Source of the DNA: CAWUEX02 sp038148375
Lineage (GTDB): Bacteria > Pseudomonadota > Alphaproteobacteria > Rhodospirillales > Rhodospirillaceae
DNA: 64,000 nucleotides
Reading direction: 5' to 3'
Assembly (NCBI GenBank): GCA_038148375.1
Contig: JAYQVH010000001.1
Span: forward strand, 1-64,000
In this document: piece by piece, positions 1 to 8,537 of the stretch
How positions within the stretch are numbered: position 1 is the stretch's first letter
Layout of the letters: every line of letters starts with the position of its first letter
Translations under genes and position numbers: made by a program
The notes under the pieces: model-generated
What the model saw: the letters and a program-made list of their open reading frames with translations, nothing else
Told to the model about the DNA's origin: nothing
Databases searched by the model: none

Positions 1-472
1 CATCGATACCGATCACATCTTCAATCTGTTGGCGTACGCGTTCCGGATCTGCCGCCGGGAGATCAATTTTATTAAGTACGGGAATGATCTCATGGTTTGC
101 GTCAATAGCCTGATAGACGTTCGCAAGGGTCTGCGCCTCGACGCCTTGAGAGGCGTCAACAATAAGCAGCGACCCCTCGCACGCACGTAAGGAACGGCTA
201 ACCTCATAGGCAAAGTCGACATGTCCTGGAGTGTCCAGAAGATTGAGCTGATACGTCTGGCCGTTCTTTGACGTATACGCAAGCCTGACTGTTTGCGCCT
301 TGATGGTGATGCCCCGCTCACGCTCCAGATCCATGTTATCGAGGACCTGTTCCTTCATTTCGCGGTCCGTCAAACCACCGCAAACTTGAATGAGCCGATC
401 GGCGAGCGTGGACTTTCCATGATCGATATGGGCGATAATGGCGAAATTACGAATCAAACTTGGATCGGTCAT
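1..472 (-). CDS. lepA: Elongation factor 4 (LepA), N-terminal part, cut by window edge
   Basis: Ribosome-associated GTPase that acts on stalled or mistranslocated ribosomes. The visible 157 residues start at an ATG read from 472 and begin MTDPSLIRNFAIIAHIDHGK, which contains the G1 P-loop AHIDHGKST. The RGITIK switch region, the DTPGH G3 motif and the NKID G4 motif follow in order. This is the hallmark order of the LepA/EF-4 translational GTPase domain and is closer to LepA than to EF-G or TypA. The rest of the protein lies outside the window. It is followed downstream in the window only by intergenic DNA and pheT, whose stop is 17 nt upstream of this start. Confidence 0.95.
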   Translation of the reverse strand, partial: MTDPSLIRNFAIIAHIDHGKSTLADRLIQVCGGLTDREMKEQVLDNMDLERERGITIKAQTVRLAYTSKNGQTYQLNLLDTPGHVDFAYEVSRSLRACEGSLLIVDASQGVEAQTLANVYQAIDANHEIIPVLNKIDLPAADPERVRQQIEDVIGID

Positions 473-488
473 ATGATTGTGAGAATTC

Positions 489-2897
489 CTAAACTCGCAG
501 CTGACCGCCGACGGCTTTCTCAACCGCCGAGATGATTCGTTGAGATAGAGACTCGATGTCGGTGTCTGTCAGAGTTGCATCCCGCGGCTCAAACCTTACA
601 GAAAGCGCAAGAGACTTGTTGCCGGCATCGACGTTATCGCCGGTGTATACGTCAAAAAGCGTAATTGCCGTAATCAAATCTTTGTCCACGCCGCGAATGG
701 CACGGAGCACATCGTCAGCGCCCACACTATCGGCGACAACAAATGCGAAATCTCGCTCGACCGGTTGATAGTGAGACGGTGTAAACTTGGGTCTTGCGGG
801 TCCGCCCGACTTTTTCGGGATCGGCACGCGATCCAAAAAGACTTCGAACCCGACCAAAGGTCCATTGACATCCATCTGCTTTAAAACATTTGGATGGACG
901 GCGCCAAACTCCGCCAAGACGTTAGGGCCCAGGCAAATCGTGCCGGACTGACCTGGGTGATACCAACTCGGAGCTGCGGCCTTATCACTCCTGCCAATCT
1001 GAACGCGCTCTATTTGCACACCGGCGGCAGCGAGCGCAGCCAACGCATCAGCCTTTGCATCTAGTACATCAACATCCCGCCGTGATTCCGTCCAGTGGCG
1101 GGAAATGGCATCGCCTGCCCGCACACCGCCGGCTATCAAGGTCTGCTCTCCCGGCGCATCGCCTTCGAACCGGGGGCCGATCTCGAACAAGGATACATTG
1201 GGCATCGCACGTACCGCATTACGGCCAACCGCTGCGATAAGGTTTGGCAGCAAAGAGGGCCGTAATACATCAAGTTCGGCGCTCAGTGGGTTTTCAAGCG
1301 AGTGGATGTTGCTTGCGCTGACGAATAGAGCCGCCTGACTGTGAGCCATAAAAGACCAAGTCGTGGTCTCAAATAATCCTCGGCTTGCCAAACTGCGCCT
1401 GACCGAGCGCGCTCGGCGTTGCTCGATACTGAATGCGGGGCGCGTTGATGCGATTCGAGGCAGCGAGAGTGTGGGGATAGAATCGTAGCCCTTGATTCGC
1501 AGCACATCTTCGACAAGATCGTGTTCACCGTCGACATCTCGCCTCCAGGACGGCACATCGACTATCCAGGGAGTCTTTTGGTTATCGATACCGAATCCAA
1601 GGCGCGCGAGAATCTGCGACGCCTCCACTGGCGACACTTCAATTCCGCCCAATTGCGATACTCTCTCGGGCCGAAAAGATACTGTCCGGACCATCGACGG
1701 CTGATCGCCGCTAACCGCCAAGTCGGAAACCTCGCCGCCACAGATCTCCACAATCATCCGGGCAGCAACTTCAGCGCCAACCGCCGTCGATGCTGGGTCA
1801 ACACCGCGCTCAAATCGATACCGGGCGTCAGATACAATTCCCAACGCACGCCCCGTACGGGCAATATTTATCGGATCGAATAAAGCAGATTCAAGGAAGA
1901 TGTCTGTCGTATCTTCAGTACAGCTTGAATTCTCGCCTCCCATAATCCCTGCGATCGCAAGAGCGCCATGTTCGTCGGCGATAACGACCATGCTGTCGTC
2001 GAGTTCGTACTCCGTACCGTTGAGCGCAAGCATCTTTTCGCCTCGACGCGCTAGCCTCGGGCCGATTTGCGATCCGATCTTGCTTAGGTCAAATGCATGT
2101 AACGGACGGCCGAGATCGATGTTTATGTATTGCGTAATGTCAACGAGAGCCGAAACCGGGCGCAGTCCGATCGCTCGCAACCGCGCTTGAAGCCACTCAG
2201 GACTTTCACGGTTCCGGACACCACGAACGACGCGCCCAACAAAGTGAGGGCACAGGTGTTCTTGGTCCTCGGAGAGGCCAGAAGTGACTTGAATGCCACA
2301 AGGAAACGTGCCGACGACAGGTGAGACGTCAAAGGGCTTTAGTGTACCGATACCAGCCGCTGCAAGATCTCGCGCTACGCCCCGCACGCCCAGGGCGTCG
2401 ACGCGATTGGGTGTTAACGCGATATCAATCACCGGCTCTAACTGCAACGCTTCAGCAGCAGCATCGCCCGCTTGGACATGAACCGGAAGGTCAATGATGC
2501 CGTCATGGTCGTCGCCGAGATTGAGTTCCCGGGCCGAGCACATCATGCCGTGACTCTCAACTCCGCGAATTTTACCGATCTTTAGTTTGTCGCCGCTTGC
2601 TGGAATGACATCACCGGGCTTTGCTAGGATTCCCTTCAGCCCGACTCTCGCATTTGGTGCGCCGCACACGACAGTGTGAGTTTCAGAGCCGGTTGAGACT
2701 TGGCAAACTTTCAAACGATCCGCGTCGGGGTGCTTATCGGCTGAGATAATCTCTGCGACGACCATGCCTTTAAGAGCGGCGCTTGGATCCTCGACACCTT
2801 CCACCTCAAGTCCGATTGCCGTGAGGGTGTCAGAAATCGCGCCTAGGTCGGCCTCCGTAGCGAGATGATCCTTCAGCCATGACAACGTAAACTTCAT
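489..2897 (-). CDS. pheT: Phenylalanyl-tRNA synthetase beta subunit
   Basis: Large subunit of the (alpha-beta)2 enzyme that charges tRNA-Phe in the cytoplasm. At 802 residues it has normal bacterial length. It starts MKFTLSWLKDHL. A tRNA-binding OB domain (about residues 40-150, with VVCGAPN and GVESHGMMCS) is followed by the B5 and B3/B4 core (EDVLRIKGYD, FEIGPRF) and a C-terminal FDX-ACB anticodon-binding domain (ERDFAFVV, LFDVYTG). Its ATG overlaps the stop of pheS by 4 nt, so the two subunits are translationally coupled. No oddities seen. Confidence 0.97.
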   Translation of the reverse strand: MKFTLSWLKDHLATEADLGAISDTLTAIGLEVEGVEDPSAALKGMVVAEIISADKHPDADRLKVCQVSTGSETHTVVCGAPNARVGLKGILAKPGDVIPASGDKLKIGKIRGVESHGMMCSARELNLGDDHDGIIDLPVHVQAGDAAAEALQLEPVIDIALTPNRVDALGVRGVARDLAAAGIGTLKPFDVSPVVGTFPCGIQVTSGLSEDQEHLCPHFVGRVVRGVRNRESPEWLQARLRAIGLRPVSALVDITQYINIDLGRPLHAFDLSKIGSQIGPRLARRGEKMLALNGTEYELDDSMVVIADEHGALAIAGIMGGENSSCTEDTTDIFLESALFDPINIARTGRALGIVSDARYRFERGVDPASTAVGAEVAARMIVEICGGEVSDLAVSGDQPSMVRTVSFRPERVSQLGGIEVSPVEASQILARLGFGIDNQKTPWIVDVPSWRRDVDGEHDLVEDVLRIKGYDSIPTLSLPRIASTRPAFSIEQRRARSVRRSLASRGLFETTTWSFMAHSQAALFVSASNIHSLENPLSAELDVLRPSLLPNLIAAVGRNAVRAMPNVSLFEIGPRFEGDAPGEQTLIAGGVRAGDAISRHWTESRRDVDVLDAKADALAALAAAGVQIERVQIGRSDKAAAPSWYHPGQSGTICLGPNVLAEFGAVHPNVLKQMDVNGPLVGFEVFLDRVPIPKKSGGPARPKFTPSHYQPVERDFAFVVADSVGADDVLRAIRGVDKDLITAITLFDVYTGDNVDAGNKSLALSVRFEPRDATLTDTDIESLSQRIISAVEKAVGGQLRV

Positions 2898-3970
2898 TGA
2901 CTCAGCCCCCCCGCTAGGGATGGCACATCAAGAGCCGAGAACCCGTAGTGCCGCAGCCAACGCAGATCGCTATCGAAGAAAGTGCGTAAGTCAGGTATGC
3001 CGTATTTTAACATTGCGACGCGTTCGACACCCATGCCAAAAGCAAAGCCCTGATAAACGTCAGGATCGAGACCGCACGCTCGAAGAACGTTCGGATGGAC
3101 CATGCCGCACCCGAGAATTTCTAGCCAATCCGCACCGGCGCCAATTTTCAACTCACCGCCGGAACGGGAACACCCGATATCGACCTCTGCAGACGGTTCT
3201 GTAAACGGGAAATAGGACGGACGGAAACGGATCGGCAGATCGTCGACTTCAAAATACGCTTTAGCAAACTCTATAAGACATCCTTTTAGGTGGCCCATGT
3301 GAGTGGCCTTGTCGATCACCAACCCCTCAACCTGATGAAACATCGGTGTATGCGTAATATCGTAGTCACATCGATAGGTCCGGCCGGGCGCGAGAATGCG
3401 GATAGGCGGAGAAGAGGACTGCATGACCCGCACCTGCACAGGTGACGTATGCGTTCTAAGAAGATTGCGAGTACCGTCCTCTTTCCGCGGCATGAAGAAC
3501 GTGTCGTGCATCTCACGCGCAGGATGATCGGGCGGAAAGTTCAGTGCCGTGAAGTTATGGAAATCGTCCTCGATGTCGGGACCTTCAGCGACTTCGAATC
3601 CCATGGGCGCGAAAATCTCGACGATCTCTTCGATAGTTTGGCTGATGGGATGGACGAGGCCGTGAGACTCTTGCCGAATTGGTAAAGATACATCTATCGA
3701 TTCATCGGCAAGCCGGGCGTTGAGCGTACTTTCCTCCAAATCGGCTTTCCGGGATGCGATCGCGGCTGCGACTTCGTCTTTAAGCACGTTCAAAGCCTGG
3801 CCGGCGGACTTACGCGATTCCGCGTCCATACCGCCGAGCGTCTTCATCAACGCCGTAATGCGACCCTTTTTACCGAGAGCCTCCACCCGCACAGCGTCCA
3901 ACGCAGCCAAATTATCCGCCGCGTCGACGTCTTTCAGAATTCCGCCTCTAAGCTCGTCTATCTGATCCAT
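2894..3970 (-). CDS. pheS: Phenylalanyl-tRNA synthetase alpha subunit
   Basis: Catalytic subunit of phenylalanyl-tRNA synthetase, 358 residues from the chosen ATG at 3970 (MDQIDELRGG). The open frame runs 10 codons further upstream, but the family normally begins at the coiled-coil start chosen here. A coiled-coil N-terminus is followed by the class II core: motif 2 region (HTSPVQVRVM, GRTYRCDYDITHTPMFHQVEG) and motif 3 region (GFAFGMGVERVAMLKYGI). It lies 136 nt downstream of rplT, with a strong terminator hairpin in between, so pheST may have its own promoter or depend on read-through. Confidence 0.96.
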   Translation of the reverse strand: MDQIDELRGGILKDVDAADNLAALDAVRVEALGKKGRITALMKTLGGMDAESRKSAGQALNVLKDEVAAAIASRKADLEESTLNARLADESIDVSLPIRQESHGLVHPISQTIEEIVEIFAPMGFEVAEGPDIEDDFHNFTALNFPPDHPAREMHDTFFMPRKEDGTRNLLRTHTSPVQVRVMQSSSPPIRILAPGRTYRCDYDITHTPMFHQVEGLVIDKATHMGHLKGCLIEFAKAYFEVDDLPIRFRPSYFPFTEPSAEVDIGCSRSGGELKIGAGADWLEILGCGMVHPNVLRACGLDPDVYQGFAFGMGVERVAMLKYGIPDLRTFFDSDLRWLRHYGFSALDVPSLAGGLSQ

Positions 3971-4024
3971 GTGTGCTTCTCGTTTCGACTTTTGATCCAA
4001 TCGGCGACCGGGACATACGAAAAA

Positions 4025-4050
4025 GGGGGCCGGCCCATGGGCGGCCCCCC
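4025..4050 (-). terminator. Rho-independent terminator after rplT
   Basis: On the minus strand a very GC-rich hairpin (arms GGGGGCC and GGCCCCC around a GCCCATGGGC-type core) is followed directly by a T run (4020-4024). It sits just downstream of rplT and closes the infC-rpmI-rplT unit before pheS. Confidence 0.8.
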
Positions 4051-4105
4051 TCCGAGACTTGTCTCTTACGGGATTGACCGGCGCTCCTGTGACGCCGGTA
4101 CAGCC

Positions 4106-4462
4106 TTATCCGAGTGCCGACTGAGCCTGTTTGACCAGGCTGGCAAAGGTCTCGGGCTCACGAACCGCGATATCTGCCAGGACCTTACGGTCCATTTCGA
4201 TACCTGATTTGCGAAGCCCGTCCATAAATCGGGAGTACGTCAAGCCGTGCTCGCGTGCACCAGCATTTATGCGTTGTATCCACAACGAACGGAACGTACG
4301 CTTCTTAACTCGGCGATCACGATATGCGTATTGAAGGCCCTTCTCGACCTTTTGCTTCGCGACCGTGACGCTCTTTGAGTTCCGACCCCGGTAGCCCTTT
4401 GCAGCCGAGAGAATCTTTTTGTGGCGGGCGTGTTTTGTGACGCCCCTAGTAACACGTGACAT
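4106..4462 (-). CDS. rplT: 50S ribosomal protein L20
   Basis: L20 binds 23S rRNA early in large-subunit assembly and in many bacteria represses its own operon by binding the mRNA. At 118 residues it is of standard length. It starts MSRVTRGVTKHARHKKIL and contains the conserved KGYRGRNSKS, YAYRDRRVKKR, LWIQRINAGAREHGLTYS and FMDGLRKSGIEMDRKVLADIA-type blocks. It is 12 nt downstream of rpmI, the usual order. A terminator follows at 4025-4050. Confidence 0.98.
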   Translation of the reverse strand: MSRVTRGVTKHARHKKILSAAKGYRGRNSKSVTVAKQKVEKGLQYAYRDRRVKKRTFRSLWIQRINAGAREHGLTYSRFMDGLRKSGIEMDRKVLADIAVREPETFASLVKQAQSALG

Positions 4463-4474
4463 GTGGCGCCTCCG

Positions 4475-4681
4475 TTACGACGATGTTCCGTAAGGCAGGA
4501 ACGTCTTAACGATCTTGGCATCTGAGTCAGCCAAGACGAACGAACCACGCGCCTTACGTTTCATTTTCTGAGATTTGGATCCAAGGCAGTGCCGCTTGTA
4601 GGCAAAATTACCCTTCAGCTTGCCGGAACCTGTCGTACGAAAGCGCCGTTTCGTGGCGCTTTTTGTCTTCATTTTGGGCAT
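4475..4681 (-). CDS. rpmI: 50S ribosomal protein L35
   Basis: Small ribosomal protein of 68 residues, starting MPKMKTKSATKRRFRTTGSG, the L35 signature, and lysine-rich throughout. The open frame extends about 65 codons upstream, but that extension reads through the infC-rpmI leader and is not coding. The ATG at 4681 is preceded by AAGGAAG at a suitable distance. It lies in the infC-rpmI-rplT operon, separated from infC by an unusually long and structured 209 nt leader. Confidence 0.97.
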   Translation of the reverse strand: MPKMKTKSATKRRFRTTGSGKLKGNFAYKRHCLGSKSQKMKRKARGSFVLADSDAKIVKTFLPYGTSS

Positions 4682-4890
4682 TTTTACTTCCTTAAATTCG
4701 GGTTTTCCTGACGGTTGGGCATGCCCAGGCATTCGAAATGCCTCTTGCCGCACCGTTTTTGGCCTGAAAACAGGCTTCCCAAGCGCGCATGGCGCCCTGG
4801 AAAGGGCGCTGTATACATTCAGAGACGAGGGTTTGCAAGCCTTCAGGCCGCCTAAGAAGCCCGGAATTCCGCGCAATATGCCCTAAGGAC
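4682..4890 (-). promoter_or_regulatory. Structured leader between infC and rpmI
   Basis: This 209 nt gap inside the infC-rpmI-rplT operon contains several inverted repeats: GCGCCC/GGGCGC with a 6 nt loop (4792-4809), GCCTG/CAGGC with a 4 nt loop (4762-4775), AGGCATT/AATGCCT with a 3 nt loop (4727-4743) and the palindrome GGGCATGCCC (4717-4726). In E. coli the L20 operator lies in the mRNA just upstream of rpmI; the position fits, but I see no sequence proof of L20 binding. It could instead hold an internal promoter and terminator. Confidence 0.4.
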
Positions 4891-5427
4891 CTATCTGGGA
4901 GCGACCACCATCACCATTTGCCGGCCCTCCATTTTGGCCTCTTGCTCGACTTTAGCTATGGCATCAGTGTCTGATTTCACGCGATTGAGAACGTCGACAC
5001 CGAGTTCCTGGTGAGCCATTTCTCGGCCCCGGTAGCGCAGAGTCACTTTAACCTTGTCGCCGTCACTCAGAAAACGACGCATGTTGCGCATTTTCACGTC
5101 ATAATCATGGTCGTCGATATTCGGCCGCAGCTTGATCTCTTTGACGTCGATGACCTTCTGCTTTTTCTTGGCTTCGTTCTTCTTCTTCTGTGCTTCGTAC
5201 TTGAATTTACCGTAGTCTAGAATCTTACAGACGGGCGGCTCCGCATTCGGTGATATTTCGACCAGGTCCAGTCCAGCATCTTCGGCGTAGCCAATTGCTT
5301 CCCTGACTGTGACAACACCGATATTTTCACCATCTGCGCCGATCAGACGCACCTTTGGCACGTCGATATCTTCGTTGACGCGTGGTCCATCCTTGGACGG
5401 CGGCGTCGTCATCATTGGTCTAGATAT
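4891..5427 (-). CDS. infC: Translation initiation factor IF-3, probable AUA start
   Basis: IF-3 binds the 30S subunit, keeps subunits apart and rejects non-AUG starts. The frame contains KDGPRVNEDI near the N-terminus, the N-domain with GVVTVREAI and the C-domain with VKVTLRYRGREMAHQELG, ending MVMVVAPR. Two adjacent ATGs (5410-5415) have no Shine-Dalgarno at a workable distance. An AGGAGA motif (5440-5435) sits 7 nt before an in-frame ATA (5427-5425), giving an N-terminus ISRPMMTTPP that resembles the xxRRP start of alphaproteobacterial IF-3. IF-3 genes are known to use rare starts (AUU in E. coli) for autoregulation. The identity is certain; the AUA start is inferred. Confidence 0.95.
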   Translation of the reverse strand: MSRPMMTTPPSKDGPRVNEDIDVPKVRLIGADGENIGVVTVREAIGYAEDAGLDLVEISPNAEPPVCKILDYGKFKYEAQKKKNEAKKKQKVIDVKEIKLRPNIDDHDYDVKMRNMRRFLSDGDKVKVTLRYRGREMAHQELGVDVLNRVKSDTDAIAKVEQEAKMEGRQMVMVVAPR

Positions 5428-5483
5428 GGATAAGTCTCCTCTAATAGTTACGGAACGAATGAAAGCGCTATCGAAACTGAATG

Positions 5484-5505
5484 AAAAATCTCGGCTTAAC
5501 GCCGA
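5484..5505 (-). terminator. Probable terminator after thrS
   Basis: In the thrS-infC gap the minus strand has a short hairpin (TCGGC, 5 nt loop, GCCGA) followed by ATTTTTC. The stem is short, so strength is uncertain; it may only attenuate between thrS and infC. Confidence 0.5.
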
Positions 5506-5542
5506 AGGAAGGGCTACAGATCAAAGCACTCTGTCGATTTAG

Positions 5543-7495
5543 TTAGGCGGGTGGTGCCGCCTCGCTCGAAAGTGTATTCACCGCCTCGCTAAGAGCAAGG
5601 ATTTCTTGGGTTTTTCCACCAAGGCGGCGCAGAGCGACCGTATTAGCTTCAGCCTCTTTCTGCCCCACAACCGCTATGACCGGAACTTTCTTGTTCGAAT
5701 GTTCCCGAACTTTGTAGTTGATCTTCTCGTTCCTGAGGTCCGCCTCTACCCTGAGTCCCGCACTTTCCAGGGCTTTTGCGACCTCTTGCGCATAGCCGTC
5801 GGCGTCCGATGTAATGGTTGCCACGACGACCTGGCTCGGCGCGAGCCAAAGTGGCAGCTTCCCCGCATAGTTCTCAATCAGAATGCCGATAAAGCGCTCG
5901 AGGCTACCAAGAATGGCGCGGTGTAGCATTACCGGACGGTGTTTTTCGCCGTCCTGGCCGATGTAAACCGCATCGAGTCGCTCGGGCAGGACGAAATCGA
6001 GCTGAATCGTCCCGCATTGCCATGTGCGCCCGATGGCATCTTTAAGATGGAATTCAAGCTTCGGGCCGTAGAACGCGCCCTCGCCGGGTGTGATCCCGTA
6101 CTCGAGATTCGCAGCATTCACGGCAGCTTCAAGCGCTGCTTCCGCCCTATCCCAGACGGAATCCTCTCCGGCCCGCGTCTCAGGGCGCGTCGCGAGCTTT
6201 ACTTCAAGCTCTTCAAAGCCAAGGTCTTCGTATACGGACGTCAGCAAGGCGCAAAATGCTGTCGTTTCCTCGGTTACCTGGTCTTCACGGCAGAATATGT
6301 GCGCATCGTCCTGCGTCATTTGCCGGACACGCATGAGGCCGTGCAAAGCACCATGCGGCTCATTACGATGGCAGCATCCGAACTCTGCCATGCGAATGGG
6401 TAAGTCGCGGTAGCTGCGAATGTCATTCTTGTATATTTGAACGTGCGCCGGGCAGTTCATGGGCTTGATCGCCATGAATTTCGCGTCTGATGAGATTTTG
6501 GGGTTTTCCGTATCCGTATTGGGTATCTCATCCGGGACAACAAACATGTCCTCCCTAAATTTGGACCAGTGGCCCGATTGTTCCCAAAACCGCGCGTCAA
6601 GCAGTTGTGGCGTCTTAACCTCGACGTACCCCGCATTGGACAACCGTCGCCTGATGTATTGCTCCAGCGCCAGCCAAATCGTGTAGCCTTTTGGGTGCCA
6701 AAATACGGATCCCTGCGCCTCCTCCTGGAGGTGAAACAGATCCATTTCTCGGCCTAGTTTACGGTGGTCCCGGCGCTCGGCTTCTTCGAGCATTTGCAGG
6801 TGTGACTTGAGTTGCTTGTCGTCGGCCCAGCACGTCCCGTAAATCCGCTGCAACATTTCGTTGCGGTGATCGCCGCGCCAATACGCACCCGCAAGCTTCA
6901 TCAGCTTGAACGATTTACCAAGTTTACCCGTAGACGGAAGGTGAGGCCCGCGGCAAAGATCAAGCCATTCGCCTTGACGATAGACTGAGACGTCTTCGCC
7001 TTGAGGCAGCCCTTGGATGATTTGAGCTTTGTACTTCTCGCCACGTTCATTGAAATAGTGAATTGCAGCGTCCCGATCCCAGACTTCACGTTTGATCGGC
7101 TCGTCGCGATCAACGATCTCTCGCATACGTTGCTCGATCTTTTCCATGTCGTCCGGGCTAAAGGGTTCGGGCCGGGCGAAGTCGTAGTAAAATCCGTTCT
7201 CGATCACCGGCCCGATGGTGACCTGCGTTCCCGGAAACAACTCCTGAACCGCCTCTGCCATCACATGGGCAGCGTCGTGGCGCAGCAACTCAAGTGCTGC
7301 CTCGTCCTTCGCCGTTAGAATCGCAACGTCGCTATCGCTCGAAATTTCGGTCGATAAATCCATGAGATCGCCATCGATATAGATTGCGAGCGCCGCCTTG
7401 GCCAAGCCAGGGCCAATATCGGCAGCCAATTCAGCGCCGGTGACGGATCTATCGAAGTCCCGCACACTGCCGTCGGGCAGGGTGATGGCAACCAT
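5543..7495 (-). CDS. thrS: Threonyl-tRNA synthetase
   Basis: Charges tRNA-Thr. At 650 residues it is of standard length. The N-terminal TGS domain (MVAITLPDGSVRDFDRSVTG) is followed by the editing/SAD domain (HDAAHVMAEAVQELFPGTQV, CRGPHLPSTG), the class II core (MNCPAHVQIYKN, RMAEFGCCHRNEPHGALHGL, RVRQMTQDDAHIFC) and the anticodon-binding domain (WLAPSQVVV). It precedes infC on the same strand, an arrangement common in bacteria. The start ATG gives the usual TGS N-terminus. Confidence 0.98.
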   Translation of the reverse strand: MVAITLPDGSVRDFDRSVTGAELAADIGPGLAKAALAIYIDGDLMDLSTEISSDSDVAILTAKDEAALELLRHDAAHVMAEAVQELFPGTQVTIGPVIENGFYYDFARPEPFSPDDMEKIEQRMREIVDRDEPIKREVWDRDAAIHYFNERGEKYKAQIIQGLPQGEDVSVYRQGEWLDLCRGPHLPSTGKLGKSFKLMKLAGAYWRGDHRNEMLQRIYGTCWADDKQLKSHLQMLEEAERRDHRKLGREMDLFHLQEEAQGSVFWHPKGYTIWLALEQYIRRRLSNAGYVEVKTPQLLDARFWEQSGHWSKFREDMFVVPDEIPNTDTENPKISSDAKFMAIKPMNCPAHVQIYKNDIRSYRDLPIRMAEFGCCHRNEPHGALHGLMRVRQMTQDDAHIFCREDQVTEETTAFCALLTSVYEDLGFEELEVKLATRPETRAGEDSVWDRAEAALEAAVNAANLEYGITPGEGAFYGPKLEFHLKDAIGRTWQCGTIQLDFVLPERLDAVYIGQDGEKHRPVMLHRAILGSLERFIGILIENYAGKLPLWLAPSQVVVATITSDADGYAQEVAKALESAGLRVEADLRNEKINYKVREHSNKKVPVIAVVGQKEAEANTVALRRLGGKTQEILALSEAVNTLSSEAAPPA

Positions 7496-7559
7496 GGCAG
7501 TACCTAATTCGTGTTTTGTTCACTTGAGCGGGCGCAATCTAAGTCTCCAGCCGCACAAG

Positions 7560-8537
7560 TCAAGCGACAGCTTTAACGTACAGTTTCTGCACAGCTTCGG
7601 CAGGGGCGATGGCATCAATTCTATGACGCCGGAGAATGGCAACATCGGGGCCCCGATGCCCTGTCAATGCGGCGTCAGAAACGGGATCGTAGAGAAGGAT
7701 ACAGCGGCACCCAGCGGCTGCGATGAGATGCATTGTATCGTTGTCGTATCCGATGGCCCCAGAAGCAGCCCACCCGATAAACACGATGTCTTCAAGAGAT
7801 ACGTGCCCGGCCATATCGATCGTTTTCGGCGCAAACTGGGCCACTTCGTCCGCCCGACGCGGATCAGGCGAACAACCGATTAAAACCGGTGTATGCCCAT
7901 ATCCTTCAATTAACGCGCAACATTCGCCAAGCAATGCTTCGGACCAGCCACTAGACCCGTCCGCCGCATCAACTCCGATCAAGATGAAACTCTGATCTAG
8001 GGAAAACGGAGTGGAGAACGAATTTGCAGCGCGCGAAACCCATGCCAGAGATGCAGGCGGCCTATCATGGACACCTGCCTGATTTATCTGGTTAAGCAAA
8101 CGGTCTGCAATATGGGTATTCGCACTCTGATTCCGTTCTACCGGGAACGAGCAACCGGCAACGTGACCCGACCAAGGTGGCGGAGACGAACGCCCCAGTT
8201 TGCGGCCAAATCCGTATGCCAACCGATACGCCCATGCGGTTTGCGCCGAACACTCGAGATCGTAAACCATACTCCAGGACCGTGATCTGAGTAGTTTTGC
8301 TAAGCGGAACGAAGTACTCGGTCGCTCGATAACTGAGTCAAAGTATGGAGACAGGGATGCAAACGCGACGAGATCGGGGTCGATGATGAAATGTATCCTA
8401 TCCGAGCCGTGATGCATCCTAAGAGCGGAGAATGCTGCCAACGCATGTACAAAATTTTGAAGTCCGCGTCCTGCGATTATCAGAACCTCCGGCCGCGCGC
8501 CGGTATCTGAATTATTTGGTGGGTCTAATTCAGTCAT
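7560..8537 (-). CDS. Glycosyltransferase family 9 (heptosyltransferase-like)
   Basis: Likely sugar transferase acting on lipopolysaccharide or a related surface glycan. It starts MTELDPPNNS at 8537; the frame extends 9 codons further into the upstream gene. The GT9 pattern is visible: an N-terminal domain without the usual GD in the first loop (VLIIAGRGLQNFVHALAAF) and a C-terminal donor-binding domain with IGVDAADGSSGW, DMAGHVSLEDIVFIGWAA and the GYDNDTMHLIAAAGC block that matches the GT9 nucleotide-sugar site. It overlaps the end of the GT4 gene by 8 nt, so the two form an operon. Sugar donor and acceptor cannot be told from sequence. Confidence 0.75.
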   Translation of the reverse strand: MTELDPPNNSDTGARPEVLIIAGRGLQNFVHALAAFSALRMHHGSDRIHFIIDPDLVAFASLSPYFDSVIERPSTSFRLAKLLRSRSWSMVYDLECSAQTAWAYRLAYGFGRKLGRSSPPPWSGHVAGCSFPVERNQSANTHIADRLLNQINQAGVHDRPPASLAWVSRAANSFSTPFSLDQSFILIGVDAADGSSGWSEALLGECCALIEGYGHTPVLIGCSPDPRRADEVAQFAPKTIDMAGHVSLEDIVFIGWAASGAIGYDNDTMHLIAAAGCRCILLYDPVSDAALTGHRGPDVAILRRHRIDAIAPAEAVQKLYVKAVA

